Shown piece by piece: positions 55,124 to 64,000 of a DNA stretch of 64,000 nucleotides (position 1 is its first letter; each line of letters opens with the position of its first letter). The DNA is from Cavenderia fasciculata. Taxonomy: Eukaryota > Evosea > Eumycetozoa > Acytosteliales > Cavenderiaceae. Made by a program: the position numbers and the translations under genes. Below the pieces are notes generated by a model. The model was not told the DNA's origin, did not search any database, and saw nothing but the letters and a program-made list of their open reading frames with translations. The DNA lies in the NCBI RefSeq assembly GCF_000203815.1, contig NW_004457736.1, forward strand, positions 1,426,001 through 1,490,000. Reading direction: 5' to 3'.

Positions 55124-57431
55124 TTAGATTTCATACTCTGACAAAAGACTAAAATTCGAGAGAAATGTGGGGTTGGTGATGTGAGTGATTAACTGTTTGT
55201 CAAAGTTGACAGCGTTTGGGGAGAATTCTCTTGTTGTGATCCAAAGAAATTGTTCATGGGCAATAGTCAAGCTTTTGTAAAGATTACTACGGACTTTGGA
55301 TGCCTTCCAGTCGTTTGTGTGACTATTTGCGACTGTTGCCTGGCAACATGTAAGAGTTTGGCTCTTGGTATCCCAAAAGAACCAATCGACTGCTTTAAAG
55401 TTTGGCATGATTGGCACCAACAATGAGCTTGTGGACCAATCCGCTCCTTCGAATTGATTGTTGGTGATGTATTGGGTTTTCATGTATCTAAAAATCATTG
55501 TTTTCCTATTGATGTATTCTGTTTCGATATCGTTGAAATCGCCTGGAAGTAGATTCTTTTTACATTTCATCCATCTCCCATTTGATGTCCTTGTTGACCA
55601 AAGTCTCCAAAATTTCAATGATGTATTTTTCTAATGCAAGTCCTCTAACGACGTTTGAGAATTTGACTGTCTTGTTAAAGATTTCACGATATATTTTGGT
55701 GGAGACGATCCTGTACAATTCGTTGCCAGGTATCGATTTCTGAATACAGTCTGAACCAATGGAATGATAGGAACAATTTGAGAATCTGATTTCCTTATGT
55801 ACATTAACTGTTGATTGATGGTGATTGAGTGCTGTGCAGTAGCAGGAGCGCCAATGTCCATCAAGAAGATCGCACGCTTGTAATCAGTCTCTTGCACCGT
55901 GAACTTGACAAACTCCTTGAGGAAGTAGTCGTCTTGATCTGTAATCATTCTAGCTCGTTGATTTTTATACATTGACAACACTTGAGAAACATCAAGAGGT
56001 TTGTGCTCATTGGCAATCTTCCAAATTTCATTTACTTCTATTCTGCATTATGTATTAATTAATATTAGGGTTAGATAAACTATGGTCGAGTTTTACGTAC
56101 TTGATACAAACAGTATATTATTTGTCAGGTATTTGATTTCTTCGAGATGGTCTTCTGTCAACTTGTCAGAGAATTGTTTCTTGGATTCGATTTCCCTCCA
56201 AGTTTTGAACTCAGTGTCGTTGAAGCCAACGACAAACTGAAAGATTGGCCACTGTCCGTCCTTGGCCACCTTAAGATAGTACTCGTTGTTCGATGATCCA
56301 GAGACAACGGTGAGATGTTGGTGCCAGTGCTCGCTGACCACCAGATATCGCTCGGGCATGGAGTAAGGGAAAGTAGTTCTGTCCTGATCGGACAGTCCGT
56401 TGTGTTGGTCAAAGAATGTGTATATGTGAAGATTTTTGTTGTTGCAGTGCATGGCCACATTTTTCAAGAATTCAGTGAATGACTCCTCAGTATTTAATAT
56501 CTTGAATCTCTTGAGGTATTGGTCGATGAAATCGTCGTTTGAGATGGAGAATGCAAAGATGATTGCTTCGAGAAAGAACTCGTATCCATTACCAGATCCT
56601 GCCCATCCTCCGCAGTCGGGAATGTAAACGACGCGATTGTCTTTCTCCAGACGAAGTTTCATCACGATATGAAACAAGGAGTGCGGCTTTCCAACTCCTT
56701 GAGGACCTTGAACATAGACACCTCGAACTTTTCCAACTTTATCCACAATGAATTCCTCCAACTCTTTTGTCGTCGTGCGATTGACCAACTGAACCAAATC
56801 GTCATTATATTCAAATCGTGATCTATCAGACGATCTTGCAAATGGATCATATGGAAGTTTAATGACACTTGACCCAAAATTAGCTTTTTTCAGCCCAAGT
56901 TGAACATCATTTGATTCTCTCCCTCTCTTGAGATTGATATTAATATGCTCTAAAAGAAAAGAAAAGAAAAGAAAAGAAAGAAAAGAAAAGAAAAGAAAAG
57001 AAAAGAAAAGAAAAAAAAAGAAAAGAAAAGAAAAGAAAAGAAAAGAAAAGAAAAGAAAAGAAAAGAAAAGAAAAAAAAAAAAAAAAAAAAAATTGATTAG
57101 TACATGAATGATTTGTCAAATAATTCTGTATAAATATCATAATTTATAAACCATAGTAGAATGTATACATACTGAGCTTTAACAGTAATCTAATAGAGCC
57201 TTGATACGTTTTTACTAAAGTATTTAGTTTGGTTGTGGAGTCAAGTGCAATACCTTCTACTCTGTTGTTGTCTCCTTGTAAAGAAAGCTGAAATAAATTG
57301 AAAGAATCTAATCCCTCATCTCTTAGTTTCTTAAAGTCATCTCTGGCTTTTCTCTTTATATCAGCAATGTATAAACCTTCCAACCTGATAGGGTCTGAAG
57401 CATCTTCAAATTCTACCCAAACCTCTTCCAT
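55124..57431 (-). pseudogene. decayed Crinkler/CR-type effector-like gene (header, NTPase, nuclease-like parts)
   Basis: Parts in order on the minus strand: a ubiquitin-like header segment (57431-57177) with a splice donor as the family uses; after a purine-rich intron, a P-loop NTPase segment (about 56950-56093) with GVYVQGPQGVGK and VVYIPDCGGW; then remains of a C-terminal region to about 55124. That region includes VDWFFWDTKSQTLTCCQATV, the core expected of a PD-(D/E)XK nuclease-like domain. The order header-NTPase-nuclease matches the eukaryotic CR (Crinkler) effector architecture described by comparative genomics. The copy is broken in its 3' part, with a few (roughly two to four) interruptions. 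The header and NTPase segments still look well kept, so loss was probably recent. It is treated as a fossil. Confidence 0.6.
56951..57092. repeat. (GAAAA)n purine microsatellite with poly-A end
   Basis: About 115 bases of nearly perfect AAAAG pentamers followed by a 25-base A-run, all purine on the plus strand. It lies in the intron between header and NTPase parts of the effector-like fossil. Confidence 0.95.
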
Positions 57432-57799
57432 TCTTTTCTTTCAGGTTGTTATAATAAAAAAGAACAATAAAAGAATAAAAGAAAGAATGTAAGTTCTTTT
57501 TTAATTAACACCCACATGTAAAATTAAAGAAGAGAAAAAAATAATTAAAATTAAATTAATTTCCACCAAACCGATCAAGAAGAATTAGAGATACCACATT
57601 TAATATGTATGATTACAATAATTATTGAATCAAATATTCACGTTTTAATCATTCTAAATTAAATTTTTACATCGATCAAGTGACGGTTTAGCCTATTTTT
57701 TTGAGAAAATGAAATGGTTGATCTTCAAGTGCTTTGTATAAAGAGATGATAATCAACTTTAATTTACATTATTAATTTAATCATCATTCAACAACAACA
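57432..57799. promoter_or_regulatory. divergent intergenic region
   Basis: 370 bases between the effector-like fossil and the UIM/RING gene. AT-rich, with TTAATTTACATTATTAATTT near 57760 and CAACAACAACA leader just before the plus-strand start. No specific element recognised. Confidence 0.4.
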
Positions 57800-57975
57800 A
57801 TGAATAATATAGAAATAGATAACCAACAACTAATTAATAATATACTACTTATGAACGAGGGTCCTCGTCCAGGACCAGAGGAGACACGATTGGTAGAGAT
57901 GGCTCAAACTGCAACTTTGTTTGGTAAAGCATTAGAAGAAGAAGAAGAAGAAAAGAGAAAAAATAGTATTGCTCC

Positions 57976-58043
<68 letters not shown>

Positions 58044-58811
58044 GATATTTTCAATATTATTATGACCATATCTATAATGGCTTAACTAATGATGATGATC
58101 CTGAATTGCAAGAGGCCATTCGTTTATCATTATCATTGCAAATGGAAAAAGAGAAAGAAATAGATGTCCTTCCTCCTCCTCCTCCTCTTCCTCGCCCATC
58201 TCTTCCAATTAGAATGAGAATGGACAATCACACAACCCATGACGATCTAATTTGTCAAAAGTGCAAGAACCTTCCAACCAATGTTGTTGTCTGCCAATCC
58301 ATGCACATTCAATGCCTGGAATGTGTTACATCTGAAAATAGAAAGTGTTCTATCAAAGGATGTGAATTCACAACTGTTGGAACCGAACTACAAGCTAATT
58401 TTGTTAAAAAAATGATTCAAGGTTTAATTGTAAGTATTAAATTTTTAAAAGAGAAGATAGGATGTTTACTATTTCTTTTTTTTTAATATTTATATTAGCT
58501 CTTTCTTTTTTTTTTTTTTTTTTGTTTAGATCTATTGTTCAAGTAACTTTAAATTTAACAATAACAATCATCAATGGGAAATTGATCTAAATGGATGTAA
58601 AAGATCATTCCCAACCATTGATATTATCGACCATGAAATTAGCTGCCAACATATTCCGATTGCTGTCCCACCAAAGTCTTGTGACACTTGCCAAAAATAT
58701 TTGGTACAAGGCCAATCTAATCAATGTGATGATTGTTTTATAAAGAAAACAATTGGTGAATTAATGAATACCATTCCAAAAGATGAAGATGATATGGTAG
58801 TTGGAGAATAA
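57800..58811 (+). CDS. UIM- and RING-like zinc-finger protein (ubiquitin-linked)
   Basis: Two exons (57800-58429, 58530-58811) encode 303 residues. After an acidic region there is a 22-residue Asn run encoded by an AAT microsatellite. A ubiquitin-interacting motif follows at about 95-112 (DDDPELQEAIRLSLSLQMEK). Then come a polyproline patch and a RING/TRAF-type cysteine module at about 150-190 (CQKCKNLPTNVVVCQSMHIQ, CLECVTSENRKCSIKGCEF). Exon 2 encodes a second Cys/His region (GCKRSFPTIDIIDHEISCQH) that looks like a TRAF-type zinc finger, and CDTCQKYLVQGQSNQCDDCF. Together this suggests a ubiquitin-binding E3-like adaptor. The spacing of the first module is not a perfect RING, so ligase activity is not certain. 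A long T-run precedes the acceptor. Confidence 0.8.
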
Positions 58812-59561
58812 TCTAATCCAAAAGGATAGATGACCTGTATATAATAAATAAACTTTAACTAATAATAGTAATAATGTAAATATAGTTTAAACTATAGGTG
58901 TTGTTTGACTTTAACTTACTTTTATGTCAAAGGTATTGCTTGGAGTCTTGATTTGATCAGATTGTTCCTCCAAAACGATGCCATCTCTCTTGCTCATCCA
59001 AATAGATCGATGAATCTATTCAAAAGTAAGTGATTTTATAGATGATGATTTATTCACCTCCTTTCTGAATAGATTCATCGACCTAAAATTGAGAAGGTAC
59101 TTGTTCTATAAACTATAACACTCGTTTTGCCTTTGGATATAATAGTGTAAAATTAGTAGTAATATAATACATTACCGTATAATATATATATATATATATA
59201 ATAAGATTATGGTAAAAAATAAAGGAAGAGGAATCTTTTTAGTGAAGCGGGTTAGACCTTGAGCCTACTCTTTGCAAAGGGCATCAGCCTTGTCGTTTCC
59301 GAATCTATTTGCTTTGATCTGATCAGAGCCATCTTTTTGTTCTTTGTGTGTGATTTGATCTATTGGTGAATGTTGTTGTTGTTATATTGTTTGGTTTCCT
59401 TTTTCTTATTGTTTGAAGGAGATTTGTTGCAATTGGAAGGTATGAACAAAAGAAGGATAGAAAAAAAAAATTAAAAAAAAATGAAAAGGGTCCTTGGTCT
59501 GATATTTCAGAAAGCAGTACTATGTGATTGAGTTATACATTCGAAAGACGGACGGAGGACG
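58812..59561. other. intergenic with a hairpin
   Basis: 750 bases. It contains the inverted repeat at 59007-59082, a (TA)n run at 59182-59201 and a mixed-composition patch around 59240-59350 (GCGGGTTAGACCTTGAGCCT, CAGCCTTGTCGTTTCCG) with no frame and no tRNA boxes. Confidence 0.5.
59007..59082. repeat. inverted repeat, about 19-bp arms
   Basis: TCGATGAATCTATTCAAAAG at 59007-59026 is matched by TTCTGAATAGATTCATCGA at 59063-59081 on the other strand, with one mismatch and about 36 bases of loop. Confidence 0.8.
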
Positions 59562-60087
59562 ATGGCAACGGGGAGAAGAGAAGCGATTAGACTATACAGA
59601 GATGTAATGAGAACATTGAGAGTATTCACTCATCCAAATGAACAGGGTATACCTTGGTATGATGTCTTTCTCAAATCACACCCATCATCATCATCATCAT
59701 CATATGATCATTTAATCGCTAACAATAAACCTATATATTGTATTGTACACACATTCATCATCATTATTGATTACATAGGAATGTAGTATTAAAAGACAGC
59801 GTTAGAAAAGACTATGATTCACATAAATATGAAACTAATCCAGAGACATTGGTACAACTACTGATGGTTGGAAGAGATTGTTTAATGAAAATACAAGAAG
59901 GTGTATGTTGTTTATTATTATTATTATCATTGTCTATTGTTGATTGAGTAATGATGAATGAGATCTAATCATATTTCAATTCAATAATACATTCAATTCA
60001 TTATAGGTTGTAACAGGAAAGGTATCAAAAGACCCAGATACTCCAAGTAGTAGTAGTAGTAATAATAACCCTTTTACTAAATTATAA
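59562..60087 (+). CDS. LYR-motif mitochondrial assembly-factor-like protein
   Basis: Three exons (59562-59656, 59779-59902, 60007-60087) encode 99 residues. The N-terminus MATGRREAIRLYRDVMRTLR contains the Leu-Tyr-Arg signature (residues 10-12). After splicing it continues FTHPNEQGIPWNVVLKDSVR, then NPETLVQLLMVGRDCLMKIQ, the two further helices of the Complex1_LYR fold, and a short Ser/Asn tail. LYR proteins bind mitochondrial acyl-carrier protein and help assemble respiratory complexes or Fe-S proteins. Which client this one serves is not clear. The donors are GTATGA and GTATGT. Reading through the first intron would instead append a Ser/His-rich run, so the splice is strongly preferred. The length is typical of the family. 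Confidence 0.8.
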
Positions 60088-60265
60088 ATAATAATAATAA
60101 TAATAATATAGAATATAGATAATAAATCACTAGACATATGTACAGTTTCTCTTTGTGTTTAGAGTTAGAAAAAAAGAATAATAGATAGATCGATCAATTG
60201 ATCTATCTATTTGATTTGATTTACTTTGTTTAAGAAAAATATAAATTGTTATTATAGTAGTAAGT

Positions 60266-60961
60266 TTATTGCTTCAAGTCTTCCATATCCATTGGGGAGT
60301 CTACCTTTGGGGTGTTCTTATCAAAGGCAATGTTGACAACCAATTGACGACCTTCCATTTCGTGTTGGACGGCAATAGCTTGTTGAGCAGATTCGTTGGT
60401 TGAGTAGGTGACGAAACCGTAACCCTTTGAACGACGAGTAATACGATCCTATAGTTGGGTAATAAATTAAATTAGTATTTGTAAAGTCGTCTCTATATAT
60501 GTAGAGTCTATAGTCAGAAGAGTAGTCGTAGGTTGGCAATGGTAATAGATATCGTATGCATGTGTGTTTTGAGACATATCGATCGGTTTTTAAAATTGAA
60601 ATATCTATCATATCCACGCACACATTACATGTAATCTATACAAATATTACATTCTATGTTATATCTATTCTTGCCTGTCATATGATACTTTTACTGCTAC
60701 CTATCGTTGCTACTATTCATTTTTAAGAAAAGGAAGAAGAAACATACTAATACGACGTAACCATCAGTAATGGAACCAAACTTGGAGAAGTGGTTTCTGA
60801 GGGCGACTATATAGTTAATTAATGAGGAGAATGAATGAATAATTTAGATTAATAAAAAGTTTGATCATTAAATATAATCAATATGTAGTGACTATATGTT
60901 TAAACATACTCTTGCAGACAGACCATGGGAGACGAGCAACGAAGATTCTGTTGTTGGACAT
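60266..60961 (-). CDS. single-RRM RNA-binding protein
   Basis: Three exons (60961-60910, 60806-60748, 60448-60266) encode 97 residues. The first strand (RNP2) is RIFVARLPWS, and RNP1 is KGYGFVTYST, with ALRNHFSKFGSITDGYVVLD between. The C-terminus is an acidic tail DSPMDMEDLKQ. Essentially the whole protein is one RRM, as in small CIRBP/RBM3- or SLIRP-like proteins. Strong C-ending codon bias indicates high expression. The introns are about 100 and 300 bases, the latter longer than most here. The exact RNA target is unknown. Confidence 0.87.
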
Positions 60962-61238
60962 TTTATATATTCTAGAGTGGGTAGAGGAGTGATACAAATA
61001 CTAACTTTTAAATAATGCCAAACGAAACACCTTTGAGCCCTCCTAGCTCACTGTCGTTTTTTTTTTTTCAAACGAACTCTAGAGAAAAAAAATTAAAAAA
61101 AATGAAATTAATTTCACAAGCAAACGTCATTTGGCAGTTTACTGTAGGATCTGATATAATATATTTTAAATTTGTTTGAACCAATTAATTGATTGACTTT
61201 CAAGATTTATTATTACTATCATTCTGATATATTCTTTT
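60962..61238. other. short intergenic region
   Basis: About 280 bases between two minus-strand genes, with a T-run near 61060 and AT-rich sequence: promoter of the RRM gene and 3' end of VPS50. Confidence 0.4.
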
Positions 61239-64000
61239 TTAATTTGATTGACCATGTAATTTTTGAGCATCCAATTCCTTTTTTCTTTGTTTTTCTAGGT
61301 CTTCCAAATCGGAGAGTAGTTTTTGTTTTTGTGGTTTCTTGAGATGGTTGACAACATTGACTATACTAATCACCTGTTTGATAGTGTATTCTTCGTCACG
61401 TGCCAAATTATAGATATCAGTCTCTGGAAGGAAATAGGCTTTAATGTATTTGTCGACGGCTTGGTAGTGTGGAATAGGACGGATCGTGGTCAATTGTTCA
61501 AGTGTCGATTGCAGATTCTTTACATCCATTGTCATTTGAGTACGTCCATTATTATTACATTTTTTAATTCGAGAGAATGCTTCAATCAATGCTTCCATTG
61601 CAAAAGTGATGGTATTCTCCCACAATATATTTCGAACCTTTGGTGTAATCACTCCACTTCTCGTTGCAATCTCATCCAAATGACCTGCAAATCGATGGAA
61701 TTCAATAAATATTTGTTTAACATATGGACTTGATTCTGTTTGAACATCTTTTGGTTCCCATTTAACACTTGATATCATTGAATAAATTTGTTCAAACTAG
61801 TAGAAAATTTAAAAATAATTATAAATTAGAATCAAATCAAAATCATCGTCGTCATCATTCATTTTCTTTTCTTTTCTTACATTTAAAATTTGTGATGCAA
61901 TATTTTTATAACAAACACTTCTTAATGCACTAACAACACTAACAGTTTCTGAATAAAATAATGATATTGCTTCCATTTTTTCATTTGGTATTAAATTCTA
62001 AAAATAAATAGAGTAATTTAAAAAGTTAGAGAGTTGGTTGGTTCATTTTAATTTAATTTCTTTCTTTCTTTCTTTCTTTCTTACAAAAACTAAAGGTTGA
62101 GCTTCCATTATAGCATCAACAATAAACATCATTGATTCCAAACCAATAATTTTATATTCCAAACCGTATAATGTTTTCATGTTGGCCAAATCGACATCTG
62201 ATAGTTTAGGGAGTATCCAATTGATAGAGATGGCTCCATCGTCTGAATTTTGATGTTGAAGTGAAAGATGGGAAAGATTGGGTGATTTACTAGAGTCGAC
62301 AGATTGTCGAAGTGAAATGGGTGAAGCTGTCAATTTGGATTGGAAATAATGTGTCGATGATAATAATGATGTTGTAGGTGTACTTGGTGTTGGCGTAGCT
62401 GCATTAAATTTAATTTTTAATCTTTGCATTGTTTTCTTTAATATTGGACTTACTATAAAAAATAAAATAAAATAAAATAAAATAAAAGAAATTAATATTC
62501 TATTCTTTGTTTTTTAATAATAATAATATTTTGTTTGTTTTGTTTAGTCTTACTATTTGAAATTGAATCATCAGTAAATAATAGGGAATTTGAAGATTCA
62601 CCAAAAAATGTGTAAACTGTATAAACGTAATATTCCAATAATTGAGCAATTGCAGTAAAGATTGGGTATGCTAATTGTTTTAAAATCTTCATCATTTGTA
62701 GATACTTTCCAATAAGACGAATGACATTAATGGTAGTTGAAGCAATCAATGGAGAACTAGTATTTGATGTTGTTGTTGTTGTTGTTGTTGTTGATTGTCC
62801 ATTTGTACCACTCGTTCCATTTTGTTGTTGTTGTTGCTGTTGTTGTTGTTCTTGATGACCCAACTTGTCACCAGATGCTTCATTCAAAGTCTTTCTATTT
62901 GATAATTCTTTATAGGCAAATGGATTACCATTTATCTTAAAGTTGTTAAAGAATGCAACGTCGTGTACTTGTAGGTCGAGACTTGGCTTGTTCTGATCGA
63001 GGTTGAGTGATAGGAATGCAGATGCCGCCAATGCAGTTTGTGAAGATGATTTGGGCAACGATGATGACGACGAAGAAGATGAGAGTGATGATGTTTTTGA
63101 AGAGTTCTTCATGACTCCACCAAACTCTTGAATATCCAAAACTGTAAAATCAGTTGCCAATGGTACCTTGTGCCACATTTCATTCTCGAGCATGGTTCTA
63201 AGATCCTCTATTCTCTTTTTGTGGAAGTGTTCGAAATAGGCCAATGACTGGTCACGCATAGCAGCCTTGAGAAGCGATAGATACTGTCCGTGTGTACCTT
63301 CCCTCTCTTCATTGGCAAACTCTTGTCCAATATCAATAAATTGGTTGACTGATTCCAGTACCTTGAGAAACTCTTCAATCTTGAATGATGGACTACATGC
63401 TCCAAGAATATGTTTGATTTGGTTTTGTATAGTATTCCACATTAACTTTTTAGTTCCAATCATCACTCTAAATGTATCAATATAAAAATCTCTCTCTGAT
63501 GAAGCAGCTGCAGCAGCAGAAGATGAAGAAGAAGATGACGAAGAGGATGATGATGAAGAAGATAATTTCTTTCCATTGGTTAATGATGATGGTTGTGGAG
63601 ATGTTCCATCACTACTAGTACCATTACTTTGGTGATGGTCACTACTCGTTGTATTTGTAGCCAACCATTCAAGTATCCATTTTCTCATTTGATAATGCGA
63701 CCACATCAAATCTGTCAAATGTTCCAATAATCCCAATAATGATGATACATATTGATCTTCTTTTAATATTTTACACATATCTACAAATTTCATCCTAATT
63801 TTAAAATAATAATTAATAATCAAATAATAATATATATTTTAAATATTTGACATACGGTTTTAATTCTTCAGGATTATCATAACCATGAGACATATGAGTA
63901 ATTAAAATTCTTTTTGAATGATCTTCAATATTGGTAATAAAATATTGATGAATCTTTTCTCTTAGTCTTTGTTTTTGGTCCAACATTAAATACCCGGTTA
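61239..64000 (-). CDS. vps50: VPS50/syndetin (EARP/GARPII complex subunit), C-terminal part
   Basis: At least five exons, running off the window at 64000 on the 5' side: 64000-63856, 63794-62554, 62452-62085, 61997-61881 and 61796-61239. The C-terminus is diagnostic: AMEALIEAFSRIKKCNNNGR, TIRPIPHYQAVDKYIKAYFL and YTIKQVISIVNVVNHL, matching human VPS50 VKKCSNEGR...IRPIP...YIKAYYL...NLVNV. SLFYSETVSVVSALRSVCY precedes it. The central region has Ser, Gln and Thr runs inserted, as in many dictyostelid genes. VPS50 replaces VPS54 in the EARP tethering complex acting in endosomal recycling. The visible part is intact. The N-terminal half is outside the window. Confidence 0.92.

Noticed and set aside
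59240-59340. Possible tRNA gene in a mixed-composition patch
   Set aside because: No A-box/B-box pair and no acceptor stem could be formed by eye.

Overview
The window is nuclear DNA of a social amoeba (dictyostelid). It is AT-rich, with short introns bounded by GTATGT or GTAAGT and AG, homopolymeric Asn/Gln/Ser/Asp runs inside proteins, and dictyostelid-type families: a cAMP-receptor-like GPCR, a CTLD/IPT-TIG/EGF/ComC adhesion protein, histidine-rich small proteins and LRR paralogue arrays. I cannot name the species. The base composition looks less AT-extreme than D. discoideum, so a Heterostelium, Polysphondylium or Cavenderia-like genome is plausible (inference).

Region 1 (1-14.6 kb) holds compact housekeeping genes: the 3' end of a PH-domain protein, mitochondrial ribosomal protein mL41 (three small exons), a small secreted protein, the DEAD-box helicase DDX42, a Crl-type GPCR, a PH-domain protein, GPALPP1 and two small unknowns. 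A 2 kb intergenic stretch (12.1-14.2 kb) has no convincing gene. Region 2 (14.7-25.1 kb) holds a 1,597-residue membrane protein that looks like an ABC half-transporter without its ATPase, a GPI-type cupredoxin, a secreted patatin-like lipase, a histidine-rich protein whose first coding exon is only the ATG, and an unknown two-exon gene.

Region 3 (25.2-31.2 kb) has two complete MYST (Esa1/Tip60) histone acetyltransferase genes in the same orientation. Between them lies an intronless B12-binding/radical-SAM gene on the opposite strand that looks bacterial in origin and may carry a mitochondrial presequence. Region 4 (31.8-44.8 kb) is a head-to-tail minus-strand array of one LRR family: five intact genes and five remnants. 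One member carries an inserted zinc ribbon. Region 5 (46.3-54.0 kb) is a single 2,474-residue cell-surface adhesion protein.

Region 6 (54.1-57.4 kb) holds decayed minus-strand genes with ubiquitin-like header, P-loop NTPase and nuclease-like parts resembling Crinkler/CR-type effectors; they are treated here as fossils. Region 7 (57.8-64 kb) returns to housekeeping genes: a UIM/RING-like protein, an LYR-motif mitochondrial protein, a single-RRM protein and the C-terminal part of VPS50 (EARP complex), which runs off the window.

Exon structures were derived by hand from splice consensus and reading-frame continuity. Every multi-exon model given here closes in frame. No expression evidence or database search was available.
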